From contig ML977028.1 of NCBI GenBank assembly GCA_010015675.1, forward strand, positions 24,304-88,303: a DNA stretch of 64,000 nt. Reading direction: 5' to 3'. The notes under the pieces were generated by a model. The model ran no database searches and had not been told where the DNA came from. It saw nothing but the letters and a program-made list of their open reading frames with translations. This stretch comes from Byssothecium circinans. Lineage: Eukaryota; Ascomycota; Dothideomycetes; Pleosporales; Massarinaceae. The first letter of the stretch is position 1, and every line of letters begins with the position of its first letter. Shown here piece after piece: positions 11,097 to 23,844 of the stretch. Position numbers and translations under genes: made by a program.

Positions 11097-13685
11097 GGCG
11101 GATAGCGGCAGTGCAACACTGGAGATAGCAGTGAGAAGCTGACAGCAGATAAGAGAAGTTAAGTAGACAATTCAAAATGAGGGTACTGAGGGTTGACCGC
11201 AGGTCTTGTTAAGCAGTAAAAGGTTGGACTATGGCGTTTCCTTTAACTCAAATGGCAGACGCTATGGAGCCTTGAAAGCCAGGCCGCCGTCAATGTCCGT
11301 GTGTTTCCAGGTGTCAAGGTATCCTAGACGCCGAGCTTCGAATAGAAGAGGCAGGAGTGTACAACGGCCATGACCCGAAGCTGTCTGCCGAAAAAGGCAG
11401 AGAATAGTTGTAATAGATGGGAGAGGGGCAGACGCAAGGCTGGGGGCATTCTACACTACGACAGGGGCAACTAGCCGGCTGTAAGGATAGCCTAGATATT
11501 CCGTTTTGAGACCGAATACATTGTCGTCACCTATTCGTTCAAGGGCTGGAAGGCTGTGTATCAGCGACGTTTTGTGACTCCGGGACAACCTTACTGTACC
11601 CCTGTAGTGGTGTATAATTTCTATTTTGACCGTTGGTGGAGAATCTGATATGCACGCGTTTCAATACATGAGCAACCTCCCAAGATGATCAGTTTAGTGG
11701 CATGGATGGGGGGATGGAGCCAACCATGAACGCGACAAAGGGAAGCAAGCCCTCCCATGCGATGACTCGCTTGGCTGTGAGTTGGATCGTTTCCAGAATC
11801 ACAATATCGAAGGCTGCCTCTGCCATTGGACGGAATAAGGCGCAGATGCCGAGGGATATGACCCCATGCACGGTACTTGGGCTGCGTGTCCGCGGATGTC
11901 CTGCGCGTGCTGAAGCTTATTATCCCCACGGTGCAACGTCGCCAAGTTGATAAATTGACGCAAAGAATAATTGGGGCAAGCGATGCAAAGACGTATTTAG
12001 CACCTTCGACCGTGTTAGCAGGCCCAAAGTGCCCAAGAAAAGAAGTCGTCGAAACAAAGCCGGACGGTGTTGGACTAGCGTACCCCGCGCGACCCCTCCC
12101 GGATGATGACAGTTCCCCGCTAATCGTAAGCATCCACGGCGGCAGGCAGACAAGGCCAAAACAAGCCTAAGGATAAGCTTTGGACGAGCGATTGGCAAGA
12201 CACCCCTGACCGCAGCGCCCGTTCCGAAGCACGCGTCGTCTGAAAAGGTGCCCAACGACAACACGGGAGGGAGGAAATCAGAAACGAACAGGCGGATACA
12301 TAAAGGGCCGGGGAGAAAGAATAGAAACACTTCAAACAAATTGTCTAAATAGGTGGGCCCTCTCATTTGGCAAACGTCATGAAGAACACCGAGTTTGAAA
12401 GCATGCTAGGATGGCTTCTAGCGCCGTGTCGCATCTGTTCCAGTAAGAAAGAGGGACTCGATGATGCTGGTTCTGAACACGTCGATCACGCGATTTAGTC
12501 TAGGCTTCGAAAGGAGGTCAGCCGACAGAGGGGACAAAGGTACGCACTGTACTCAGGCCACAATGATGGTGGCGCCGATGCAAGGTGTAGGAGAGTTTGG
12601 ACGGTAGGTGGCAGCGTTGAATGCAAAGCCGGACCGCGGCATGGACTATAGCCGAACGAGGACGGTTTCGAAGGGGGGAGAGCGATGAGTTGTCAGATGT
12701 AGACATCATGTCGCAGCAGAATCCAGACACTCGGTAAGCGCATCAAATCTTAACATGGCAAGCACAACGTGGGTGCGCGCGCGGGTATCGAGGAGAGTCT
12801 TCCGTCTTGCTCGAATCGTGCGGGTTGTAGTGCTGCATCCATGGGCAGGGTGGCATCTACAAAGGCCTGGGGAAAGACTATGCTGTCGCATCTACTCGCC
12901 TTGAAGGTAAACATAGACGATACAATAAGGTGGCTCCCGAGGCATAAGTAGAAACGGGCGAGGTGTCGAACTGGGAAGAGGACGTGCGATGGTTTCGATA
13001 GCTAGAAGAGATGAAGTGTTTGACGTCGAGCAGAGGAAGGTGGGAGAAGCGATGGTATTCGAGGATATTTGTGGAATAAGCTTTGCGAGACGGGAGTGAC
13101 GGATGCAAGATTGATTGTCTGACGGTAGTCTTGGAACCCTATCCATGGAGCCCTGGAGTGGCGAGGGTCCCGTGATTCCGGATGTGCCCAGGTGCGCGCT
13201 CCTGCTAAAGCAAGTCAATCATAAGTAACTATCAGCTTAGGGAGGGCAACGCCATGTTTGGAGGATGAGGCTGTTGGTCGCCTTCAAGGTCCTATCGTGT
13301 ATGCAAATCGCCCGTGATCTGATGCAGCGCTGATATGGCCTGGGCGGCACCAATCCACAAGTGCTGTCATTGTGCATCGCATTCCAGTTGCCGGGTTGCG
13401 AGAGGTGGGGAAAGTTTGGCGAGGCGGTTAACAATAGCGGGTAATAACGAAGATGTCGGGCTGAGAAGATGAATGTATAGCAGAGGAAGATGGGAAAGTG
13501 GTTTTGCGTTTTCGTGGGGGTCAAAGCAAGCCTTCGCCGGAAAATAGTGATACTGCACTCCGCAAACGCCAAGGCTGGCGGCATGTGGATCCCTCGAAAT
13601 TTATCGACGGCGCCGACGGTGCGACAACGTCGACAACGGGCAAAAACAACGGCACGCCTGTTATCCGCCGCATACCAGCACATCC
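11097..13685. other. Long intergenic region, no supported gene
   Basis: Shared upstream region of the divergent SulP gene and the 13.7-kb gene. Several open frames exist on both strands (for example minus 11689-11871, with a hydrophobic run), but none shows a family motif, a good start and consistent splice signals together. Confidence 0.45.
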
Positions 13686-16221
13686 ATGGCGCGCAAGAAG
13701 AAGGGCGCGCAGCCTGACCCGGCCAGCAGCGCAAATGGCAGCCCTGCGACGACGATGACGCCGACACCGACACCGACGCTCAACCCGCCAGCTGCATCCC
13801 CCGTGAATGGGAATGGCAATGGCAATGGCAACGGCAATGGCAAGAAACCCCCCGGCGAGCCCTCGACATCGGCCCTCATCATCTGTCGCAACAAGTAGGT
13901 CCCTGGAGGCACGTCGCTGCACTTTTGCCATGCACACACTGCGCGAGAAAATTCATTTCTGACGCTGGCGCAGGCATTGGCGCTACATCTCCTCCTTTCA
14001 CGGCCCGTGGCTGCAGCTCCCGCCCGAAGTGCTGGAGTCGCTGGCCCACAGCAACTACCTCTCGCCGCGCCCGCACCCCATTGACCCCGCCGTCTTCTAC
14101 GACCTCGTCAAGATCCGCAAGGCCGTCGACGAGGCCACCAATCTCGCCGTGCGCGCAACCAGTGGCCTCACCTCGGCCGCCCTGAGCAACTCGCTGAACG
14201 CCGGCAATGGCATGCTGGGGAACGCCGCCGCCCTGGGGATTGGCTATGGGGGCGGCGGGGGGAATGCGAAGCTGAGCAGGGAGCGCAAACATCGCATGCG
14301 CGAATTGGCCACCGCGAAATTGAGCCAGGCATATCATCTGGATGAGATTGCCGCGAGTGTGGCGACTATGCAATCCGCCTCTACACTGGAAGACGTGGCG
14401 CAATTCGTGCTGCAGAGGAACCCGAATGACACCGACGCGAAGTATGTGCACTTCTTCCACGAAAAAATACCGTCGCGCATGATGGCGCAGTGCACGCCCC
14501 TGGACACGCTGAACGAGATCATTATGGAAAACCCGCACGACGGATCGCCTAGAAGGACGCGCGCTCTGACGCGTATATTCAAGGAGGACTATGTGAACTC
14601 GGCGCTGGATTTGACGGAAGCATTACGCACAGCGCGGTATACGATGGCACAGCATCGGGCGGGCAAGGATCAGCTGGTACTGGCAAAGGCGGTGCAAGAG
14701 CAGCACGGCCGAGATTGGAGGCAAGAGGTCAAAATCCCCGAAGAAGACCAGCCGAATTCGCTCGAAACGCAGCTTCTATTCCACCGCGCGGGCGTCTACT
14801 TTACCATAGCATGCCAGCACGTCCACAACGCATTGGACGGGCTACAGCAAGCGGAAGAGGCCCAAGCAGCGAGAGACGTCGAGATTGCCGCAGGACAAGA
14901 ACCCACCCCCGAGACCCCTGACGAGCTGGAAGGGAACCGCCGCCGCGCCGAAGCCCGCAAGCAGGTCCGCCAGAACGCCAAACGCGCACTGCGAGACTAC
15001 ACCGCATTTCTCAGCCATTTTGACTACACGCCCGGCATCTCTGCCGAAGTAGCGGAAGACTTCCTTCGCCGCTTAGGAAGTACGGCTAACGGATCGTACA
15101 ACAGTACTAAAGACAGCCTCAAAGTACCCTTGAACCGTCTCCTAGAATCTTCGGCGTCTTCATCTTTGTCTAACTCGTCCCCCATCTCTGAAGCCCTCGT
15201 ACCCCATCGTGGTTCCCGGGGCCACGCCTCTGACCGCGCTTCCTGGCCCAGGCTCCCACCCCCAGAGATCTTCAAAGTATCCCAACTCTTTGACGCCTCC
15301 CCTCCCTCCTCCCTTCCCCCATATCCCCACGTCTCCAAATCTGCCGCTGAATCCGCCGCCTCGGCCGCCGCAACTGCCTTTGCTGATTCGCACGAAGCAA
15401 TTACCTACCACCCCTTGATAACCGACGCCCTCCACTCGCTCCTCCTCTGCCACGCGCTCATCCAAACCACACCCAAGGAACTCCAACGCCACGCCCACAA
15501 CGCCGCCCGTCTCGCCCGTGTCTGTGACGGCTACCCCATCTTCCTCGCCGCGCGATCCCCCGCCCGCGCAGACTGGATCGAAGTCCTCCGTCGAGCTGGA
15601 AATTGGATCGGCCTCAGCACATCCTGGGAGAACCTATGCCGCCCCGCGCCCCTCCCCGGCCACAACAAGGGTCCCAACGGCGACGCATCCGGCAAAGGTG
15701 AAGCGCGCCCAGAAACGGAAACGCAAAAGCGCGAGCGCCAAAAACACGAAGCCATCCTTGAAGCCCTGGCAGACGAACGCGTCGTCGACGAAGAATCCTT
15801 CCAACGCGCCGTCCGCGCCCGCGAACGCCGTAATCGCGAAGATGATGAAGCTGAGCAACGCTCTCGCAGTTCGCCAAGTAACACTCACGCTCCCTCTCCC
15901 TCTGCGTCCCCCGGTCCGCATGCCTCAAACGGTACTCCGAAGAGCCCATTGTCTCCCGCCCCGGCGCCGAAACGCTGGGCCCAGGATGACGGCCGCGAGT
16001 ACCCGATTTCTACGGAGAGGGCGGAGGCGATTTCGAGATGGGTTAGGGATGCGCCGCCGGTTACGGAGAGTGGTGGCGGGCGGAAACGGAAACCGAGGGC
16101 GAAGGGGAAGAAGGGGAGGTCGGGGTCTGGTGTGGCGGTGAGGAAGGAGGGGTTAGAGTTGGAGGGGAGTGTGGAGACGTTGAGTTTGCAGGAGGAGGAG
16201 GAGGAGGAGGAGATTGAGTAG
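13686..16221 (+). CDS. Conserved ascomycete protein of unknown function, TPR-like
   Basis: Exons 13686-13894 and 13974-16221 (intron 13895-13973, GTAGGT...CTGAC...GCAG) encode 818 residues. The start MARKKKG opens a low-complexity leader with Thr-Pro repeats and an (Asn-Gly)n run made from GGCAAT repeats. The core after the intron (HWRYISSFHGPWLQLPPEVL) is predicted mostly helical. Pieces such as NSALDLTEALRTARYTMAQH and the later QLLFHRAGVYFTIACQHVHN resemble tetratricopeptide pairs. The C-terminus is charged, with a Lys/Arg-rich stretch (KRKPRAKGKKGRSG) that may be a nuclear signal, and ends in a Glu run. The core looks conserved and unlike a decayed gene, but I cannot assign a function. 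Confidence 0.85.
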
Positions 16222-17162
16222 GTGGGGGGCGTTGGGGTAGTGGTGGTGGGATCGTTGAGTTGAGTACGTCAGGGTCGTGGGGGGTGCTGGATATGTGAGG
16301 GCTGGGCGGTGGAATTGGATGTATTCCGACTGACATTTGCGTGTGCGTGTCTGCAGTGACGGAGAAAACCTGAGCTTTGACCCGGCTCGTTATTCCTTGT
16401 TTTTTTGAATCAAGCCCCATGATAAAGATCATATCAGCTCGGCTTAAATCAAGACGTAACGTACTACGCCGTACCGCATTGGGTTATCCACCCCCGTTCC
16501 ATCCCGTATCGTGCCATCAGAATCAGCATTATCATTATCATATAACTACCCAAGATCTTCCTTACACTTACTACTTACAACGTACAAGCCCTCCTTCCTC
16601 TTAAAGAGTTAAGTTCCGGGACGTTGATTCTAATTCAGTTCCGTTCGGTTCCGTTCAGTTAACTCAGACCCAGCGCGGTTAGATTCCATACTAGATGTAG
16701 TTAGTTAACTCCTAGTTTATTCAGTTCATCATGAATTACGAATCAATCGCGAGAGACCACTACAGGCATATATGTAAACAGCTCTTGTTTGAAGTTTTAT
16801 TACTTATTACTTATTACTTATTACTTATTACTTATTACGTTTGTTGCCTTCCATTACTTTGGTTTGACTTTGGTGCAACGTATGACGACGCCATCACCAT
16901 CGCCACTGCTCCTGCTCCTGCTCCTCCTACTACCAGAGCATCTAGCTCAAAGACCACACCAAAACGGCCTTCGGAATCCCATATACAAATCACGAACATG
17001 AATATGAACGTGAATCATGAATATAACACACGCGCGTACCTTTTCGCCAAACACCAAAAAGCGCCGCTAGTCAACTTCCCACCCGGATCCCATCAACTCA
17101 GTCGCGATACCGAAAACAGGAGAAAGGCAGGTAGCAAGAGCACCCTCCATACCAATCCCTTA
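16222..17162. other. Convergent intergenic region
   Basis: Lies between two converging genes and should hold both 3' UTRs. It contains a TTATTAC microsatellite at 16797-16838. No gene seen. Confidence 0.5.
16797..16838 (+). repeat. TTATTAC microsatellite, 6 copies
   Basis: Six perfect head-to-tail copies of the 7-bp unit TTATTAC. Confidence 0.95.
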
Positions 17163-19510
17163 TTAATCCGACCACAGGATCCAGTGCTCAGGCGGGACAA
17201 TCCACGCCCCTTTCCCCGCTTCCAAAACCGTGTCCCACCCCTCCTCCGCAACTCCGTCACTAACATCCCACTCCGCCATTACATCCTCCTCACTCAACTC
17301 CAACTCCTCGATATCCTCCCCTTCCTCTTTTTCCTCCTTCTCCCGCTCCTCCTCCACCACAGCCTCAAACGTACTCACCCCACAATTCAACAACCCTCCC
17401 AACGGCTCCCGCCTCGCACACTTCCAATACGCCTTATGAAACCTCCGCTGCCTAGGCTGCATATCCGCCTCCCACCTCCTCACCTCGCGAATCATGCCCT
17501 CAGCCTCCGCTTCCCGGATCTGATCCTCGATGCCCGGCACGAAGGTGCGCCAGTAAAGCACCGCGCTGGGGTCGCGGTAGTAGTATCCGTAGCAGCCGAT
17601 GGACGTCGTGTGTGCGGCGGGGGTTTGCGGGTGCGGGTGCGGGTGCGTGTGCGTGTGGAAAGGATCGTCAGCGTTGTGGAGCACGATGAAGTGTGTTGTG
17701 TTGGCGTCGGGGATGAAGCCTTGGGTTACGGAGAGGAGGGATCTCGGGTTTGGAGTGAGGGTTTTTTGGAGCGTGGGGATGAAGAGGGTCTCGAGCCAGG
17801 CGGAGGCGTGGTGGTGCGTGGTGTTCTTGGGGTCAATTTTGTAGAGGGTTATGGGCGCAAGGTAGTCCTTGTAGTTGGGCACTACTTGTTGGGTGAATGG
17901 AGGGATGACTGGCTGGACAGGCTGTTGGTTGGGTGATGTAGGTGGAAGGACCGGAGGCTCTTGGGTACGGGACCGTGAGAGTGACATGAGGTGTTCGGCG
18001 GCTCCGTTGTCCTCGGCGTGGGAATGTCCGTGACTGGGGGGCTTATGGGGCACGGTCTGTTGGTCCGTGGTGCGCTGAGAGGTTCTAGATTGACTACGTC
18101 GCACGCCCATGTCGAGCTGAGAGATGATTGGAAGAGGAGTGTTGGAGTGGCTTTGAACGTTAGTACCCCCTCCCGCTGCGTTGGACAACTGCATGTTATG
18201 AGGGTGGTGAGGTATAGTGCCGTTGGGGGCAAATGCCGGAGTACTAAGTGACGCCCGCCGCTGACGAAGCGCATCTGCTTTCTTCTTGAAGGCTTCCTGC
18301 TTGCGTTGAGACTTCTTATCGAGAGGCTTGGAGTTCCCTGGGCTCGGTCGAGGTCTAGGAGACGACGTGTTGCTTGATGTATCGCGAGAAGGAATGGTAT
18401 AAGGAGGAGGAAGGGGTACCGCATAATTAGCAGCTCCCAGATCCATAGATGTTGAGCGTTGAGGCTGCACTGTTTGATATGGAGAAACCGCTAATTCGCC
18501 CTGTACAAGTGTGTTGGCTGCTCTCCGGTCCAGGACTGACGAACGTCTAAGCACCTCTGATTGTTGATATGGAGAAGCCGCTACATGATGTCCGAGTTGA
18601 GACGGTACGGGATGTTGGTATGGAAAGGGCACAGGATATCCATACGCGGATGCTCCAGCTTGAATGTGGTACGGCCATATCCGGGAAGTCGCTTCCAGAC
18701 CTTGATCTTGTCCCGAATCAAACTGTGCTGTTTGTGGCATTTGCGTAGGGACAATGGATTCTATGATAATGGGCTCAAGATCGTACGGTATCATGTGAGG
18801 GGGACGAGGATACATCGAACCGAAATCTGCAGGGGGCAAGACACCGTAACCATGGTACATGGGTTGCGGAGGGGAGAATTCAGACTGCAGACCTTGAAAG
18901 AGCGGGATGCTTTGATGCCGGCCATAATCGTGGGCAGATGACAGGAGGGGATACAGAGCGAACGGTCTTGCAGCCTCGCGTGGTTGGACACGGGGTACTT
19001 TGAACCCCTGAGGCAGTTCCGGAGAAGGCGGGGGTCGCTTGTCGCCTTGGGAAAACCTGGCACCGGGGTAGGTTAGCACAGCCGTGTGAAAGGTTTGGGT
19101 ATACTTTACACGGTTCCTACGGCTCACCGTGTCCCAACATCGTGTTCAGGCCCCTGGAAGATAGAGTGAGAAGATACGTACTTTTGCTGCTCATTGGCTT
19201 GTCCCGACTGGTGCTCGTTCCATTCTTGTACCTGCTGAAGTCCCATCAAAGCCTGGGCAGCTTCATAGTGGGCATTTTGACGGTGAGTGGCAGAGAGTGC
19301 TGCAGGAGCATTCGAGGACAAGATTGAAGCCTGGGCGAAGCCAGGAGGCACCTGGCTATGATGGCTTGAAAGGACTGGGACGTAAGATGCACCTACCGTG
19401 TTTCCACGTTGTTTTGTTGCCTTCGCCGCACCACCCTCACCCGGTGCCTCGCCTGCGGTAGCGCCGCCGCCCGCGTAGTTGATGTTGCCGAAAGTATTCG
19501 TTTGATCCAT
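17163..19510 (-). CDS. Proline/serine/glutamine-rich protein of unknown function
   Basis: Exons 19510-19182 and 19056-17163 (intron 19057-19181) encode 740 residues. The first two thirds look disordered: rich in Pro, Gln, Ser and Tyr, with a basic patch (DKKSQRKQEAFKKKADALRQ) that could be a nuclear signal. The C-terminal part, about residues 530-740, seems folded. It has WLETLFIPTLQKTL, a conserved-looking GYYYRDPSAVLYWRTFVPGI, a His/Pro run, and an acidic Glu-rich stretch before the end ILWSD. I do not recognise the family. The intron also contains a possible 26-nt cassette exon at 19128-19153 that would shift the frame. The gene converges with the 13.7-kb gene. Confidence 0.82.
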
Positions 19511-20207
19511 TGTTGACGTGATGTAGCATGAGGGGACCGTGAATCAATTGCACTACCCGTTTGTGCATGCTACTATTCCGACGGTGCTGGTGTTGTGTTT
19601 TATAGTCAGAGGTCGTGAAGGGCAACAGGTTCTGACGTAATGAGGAGGTGCAATCGAGGTAAAGGTAGTCGCTAGTGCAGTCGTTGCTAGGTGGTTCGAC
19701 CCAGGCAACCGCGATGATGAAAAATAGCACTGAGAGGAGAAAAGAGCAAGATGGTGCGTCGCACAGCATTGTCTGCGTTTGCAAGACGAGAAGATACACA
19801 TCAAATTGAGAAAGCATAATTGGTCAAGCCATGAAGCATGTCTGTACACGGAAACGACGGGAAATGAAAGAGGCCTTCTGGGGAGCAGGGAGCGTTCGCT
19901 CTGGCACACGGAAGGACTGGGAGCGTGTGATTGGGTTTCAACAGTGAATGCCTGGCTGACTCACCGGCATATGTGGCGTGATCAGCAAGTATCCCAACGA
20001 TCGGAAAGCCTGTTCATATATAGGAACAGCACTAGTAGCATATCTCTTTGCATATTCCTACATCAAGACTCCGTAGACTCCCTCCCGGCTGAATACCTGC
20101 AGCAGTTGGCTCTAATGGTGACGATCCCCAACTCTCACTGTCTGAATTGCAGCATGAAACGTTCAAGCTGTGTCGCTCTTAAAAAATAAATACATCACGA
20201 TATAAAC
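19511..20207. other. Upstream region of the 17.2-kb gene and downstream region of emp24
   Basis: Both neighbours are on the minus strand. Small open frames are present (for example plus 19779-20189), none with a supporting feature. Confidence 0.45.
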
Positions 20208-20974
20208 CTATACGACACGCTTGACCTATGAGAAACGTTAGAACCAACATAGAGTACGCTTCTGGGGCCAATCCTTACCTCAAAGAACCTCTTCAACCAC
20301 CAGACCTGGAAGATGCCCTCGCCACCTAGAACAATAAGCTGGAAGATGCTCCACCACTTGACGCGCGAGTTGGTGCTCTCGGCCGTGTTCCTGTGCATGC
20401 GCTCCCGAACGACTATGTAGCCCTGCTCGTCCTTGACCTGCTCGACCAGCTCCGAAAGTTGTCGAACTAATACTCTATCAGCATCACTCTTCCCATACGT
20501 GCACGTCACTCACCTTCCTTCTCCAGCGGATCCTGCGGTGCTTCCGACTCGGGGACGTAGACAATGCCGTGCACGTTGAACGAGACCTCCTTGGTGTTGG
20601 CGCCCCAGTGCTCGTTGTTGAAGCAGTATGTGTATTTGCCGTCTTCTTGAGCCGTGAAAGAATGGTCACCCGAGGATTGGCCGCGTTCGTGGATTTGGTA
20701 GTTGCGGCTGGGAGTCTCAATCTAACCACCAATTAGTCCTAGCATTTCAACCTCCTATCAATTGTAATTCTCATACCCAAAAGTCAATCTCGAGGTTGCC
20801 GCTTCCGCCAAATTCCCTGTCGCCGACCTGGTAGGTAACCGTCATCTTGTCGTCCCGGTGGAGCATTTCGTGGAAACATTCACGCATGTAGGCCTTCATC
20901 TGGATGTTGTGGGCGGCGGCGAGGGAGAAGAAGCCGCTCGCTGCGGCGAGCAGGCCGAAAGTCGGGACCAGCAT
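20208..20974 (-). CDS. emp24: Emp24, p24-family cargo receptor of COPII vesicles
   Basis: Type I membrane protein of the early secretory pathway, a p24-beta member that helps load cargo such as GPI-anchored proteins into ER-derived vesicles. Exons are 20974-20777, 20721-20514, 20466-20279 and 20225-20208; introns 20722-20776, 20467-20513 and 20226-20278 all have clean signals. The product is 203 residues, the same length as yeast Emp24. A signal peptide covers about 1-20 (GLLAAASGFFSLAAA), followed by a GOLD domain with the expected disulfide pair Cys32 and Cys99. The stretch VKDEQGYIVVRERMHRNTAE, a TM segment after VKWWSIFQL, and a tail FFEVKRVV with the Phe-Phe sorting motif follow. The start at 20974 was chosen because the longer frame begins without an ATG. 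The last exon has only 18 nt. Confidence 0.95.
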
Positions 20975-21958
20975 GGCAATTGAGGGTGTGGTGCTTGTCA
21001 AGTCAAGTGTTGCGGGCTTCAAGGGTCGGCGATCATTGATGACAGCTGGAGAAATGCGGAGCGCGGTTAAATGTTTGTCCGCCGCCGAGGAACTTCATCC
21101 GGACTCGCCTTGAACAGTCACTTTCACCCATCCTCCCCATCCAATTCCATCATCCCCACCCCATAATTTCGGTTGAAAGCATCGCACTTGGAAAGAGCAA
21201 GAGAACGCCGTATGCATTACTGTGGACTCGGGGTTGGACCTGCATAAGAGCCCGTCACTGCAACACTCGGCACATCAAGGTGCATGCATGGTACCTAAAA
21301 GTAATAACAGGCAGATTACGCGCCAGCATGAAGATTCAAAGACACTGTTACATTGCCTTAAAAGGCACCTCCTGGAATCTCAATCAGTGCGGGTTTGTAT
21401 TCTCGTTGACCATGTCATGTCACGTGAACGCTCGAGACGCCAAGTCGAGCGCTCGACCTAGGCATGTCGAGCACTGCGACTATATAGATGAGCTCAATTC
21501 CTACCTTTGTAGAATCGTATTTAACCTCTTCTTAGGATTACAATCTATTCAATATTTCATATTCCACGATTGACAAGACTCACCGAGTTCTACCCTGCGT
21601 ATTTCTTCACAGACTCATCTTCTTCACTGTGTTATCGTCTCTTCTCTTCCCTTTCATTGGTCTATCCCCCTCTTTCACCGTTTTTGCTGCACCACAATGC
21701 TCTCCGACACGTTACCGCCCGTTTGCAAACGTTACGTGCCAAGAGGACCGTTCTAACTCACTCTCACTCGCACCTTCCTACGTAGGTCACAAACGCTCTC
21801 ACCAATATCCATCTTCTGCCAGACCTGTCAGATCCCAGCACTCAATTCCAATTACTTCGTCCAAACGAATTCCTCCTTTCAGCTCTGCGACTTCGATCTC
21901 CATTGATCTATCAAGCTTCAATCCTCACGTAGGTGGTACGGTCGCGCGACTCGTCATC
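20975..21958. other. Divergent promoter region, emp24 / W-G-rich SANT gene
   Basis: Non-coding by inspection. Carries TCACGTGA at 21420-21427 and pyrimidine-rich tracts near 21600-21700 typical of fungal core promoters. Confidence 0.5.
21420..21427. promoter_or_regulatory. TCACGTGA E-box palindrome
   Basis: Core CACGTG site for bHLH factors of the Cbf1 or SREBP type. It lies 446 bp upstream of emp24 and 532 bp upstream of the SANT gene. Function inferred. Confidence 0.4.
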
Positions 21959-23844
21959 ATGTCGTGGACCAAGTTCAATCCGGACGAGCACCGTCCATCC
22001 ATGTCATATTTCCTAGGCTTATCCAACAAGCCATACAAGCCGCGCAACGGCACGCCGCCGAATCCACCAAAGCCCAGCCAATACGCTAAAGTGGTGCGTA
22101 ATTGAACCTATATTGACTTGGCCGACTCATTAACATACTGCAGGCACAAGAACCGGGTGCGATTCTCGAGTGGGCTGCCAGCGATGGCCGCAAGGGAGCG
22201 CTCACTGGCAAAGGCAAACCTCGCGCCCGAGCAAAACTCACCCAAGATAACGTTGCAAAGGCTACTTCGCAGGGTTCGAAAAAGGAAAGCACGTCTCATG
22301 CGCCTGCCGTTCAAGCTTGGGATGCTGGTGGTGATACTTGGGCCCCTGCTAATGGCACTGGAAATGCGCCTGGGGCCGGCGATACTGGCAACTGGGGCGG
22401 TGGAGATTGGGCAGGTGCAGGCAACACTGGGGATAAAAAGGACGACGGTGGCGCTGCTGGTGGATGGAATTCGGGCGGTAACGAGGCCTGGAACAGCAAA
22501 GACACCGGAGACGCGAACGCGACTGGTGGCCAAACCAATGCCTGGGACCAGAACGACACCTCTTGGGGCAACAACGATACCGGCAATGCAGACAACAATC
22601 AGGGCGACAATTCCAACCCTTGGGCTGGCGTCGGAGATTCGGGAGGGAATGAGACCAACAACGAAAAGCCCTCTAGCAAAGCGAACGATGCCGGCAATGC
22701 GGATGACTCCGCCGGCGCCATCGATACCAGCGGCATTCCGAATCCGCACGGATTTACCAAAGAGCAGGACGAGAAGCTTTGGAAGCTGAAGAGCAACAAC
22801 GACAGCCTTCCTTGGGACGACGTTGCCAAAGAGGTTGGCATGGCCAAACATCAGTGCAAAGATCGCTTCGGTAGGATGAAGAAGGCGCAAGCTGCTGCAG
22901 GGAAAGCCGGAGACGGCGGAGATGGTGGCAAAGGCCGTGGAAAGGGGAAGAAAGAGAAAGGAGGCAAGAAGGACAAGAAGAACGAAGAGAGCAACAACAA
23001 CAATGGTGGGGATAGTAAATGGGATAGTGGACCTTGGGGAAATGATGGTGGTGGGGACACAGGAGGTGGAGATGATGGTGGTTTCCTCGGCGGTTTCGAC
23101 TTTGGCGGCGACGACAATGCCAGCAAGAAAGATGACGATGCGGGTGGAGGCGATAATGCCGGTGATGCTACTACCCCCTGGGCGGAAAATACCTGGGGTA
23201 ACAACGACACCGCTGCAGATACGGGACAGACGAATTGGGGTGATGTCGATTGGACCAAGACCAACAACAACGACGGAGAGCAAAAGCCAGGATCGAAGGC
23301 GGGGTCGAACAAGAACAATTCCCCTTGGAACACTGGCTGGCCAAACGACAACAACAAGAGCAACAAGTCCAACCACGGTGGAGGCAACACAGGAGCATTT
23401 ACCTGGACCGCAGCCAAGCCCGCCTCCGTCGCCGGCTCCCGAACCTCGCGGAAAAACTCCCCCCCTCGCAATCCAAACAACCGTGGCGTTGAATACACAA
23501 TCTCGCCCGACAGCACCTTCTCGCAGAGCGATCTCAAGCTCATCGCCACGCTTCTGAGGGACGACAGTCATGGTACCTGGGCTCGCGTGTCGGACAGGTT
23601 CTGGGATAAGACGGATCGGCGCATCCCCCCGGAAGTCTTTGAGAAGAAGATCACGGGACGGGTCGAGCGGGACGAGAGGCACAAGGCTAGGGAGAAAGAG
23701 CGGGAGTTGAGGAGAAATAAGGAGAGTGAGATGCTGAAGCAGCGTGAGGAGGAATTGAGGAGGCGGCGGGAGTGGGAGAGGCAGAGGAGGAAGGAGAAGG
23801 AGGAGGAGATGGCTAGGAGGGCGAGGAGGGCGCATTTTGGGTAG
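21959..23844 (+). CDS. W/G-rich low-complexity protein with two SANT/Myb-like domains
   Basis: Exons 21959-22093 and 22144-23844 (intron 22094-22143, GTGCGT...CTGCAG) encode 611 residues. After a short N-terminus (MSWTKFNPDEHRPSMSYFLG) two long disordered blocks, about residues 78-240 and 330-455, carry roughly 20 Trp, mostly set in Gly, Asn, Asp and Ser (GNWGGGDWAG, NTWGNND, SPWNTGWPND). A Myb/SANT-like helix bundle sits between them near 245-295 (FTKEQDEKLWKLKSNN then WDDVAKEVG) and a second near 497-550. A strongly charged coiled coil of Arg, Glu and Lys ends the protein. SANT domains suggest a nuclear, chromatin-linked role. The isolated Trp in Gly-rich sequence resembles Argonaute-hook repeats. 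Function is inferred, not known. Confidence 0.85.

Noticed and set aside
11621..12366. Overlapping minus-strand frames with hydrophobic stretches
   Set aside because: No consistent splice sites, family signature or ATG start that would join them into a membrane protein.
16731..17936. 401-codon open frame on the plus strand
   Set aside because: Starts in a microsatellite and runs antisense to the 17.2-kb gene, which has better coding character.
22108..23835. 575-codon open frame on the minus strand
   Set aside because: Antisense of the W/G-rich SANT gene; the length follows from the biased repeats.
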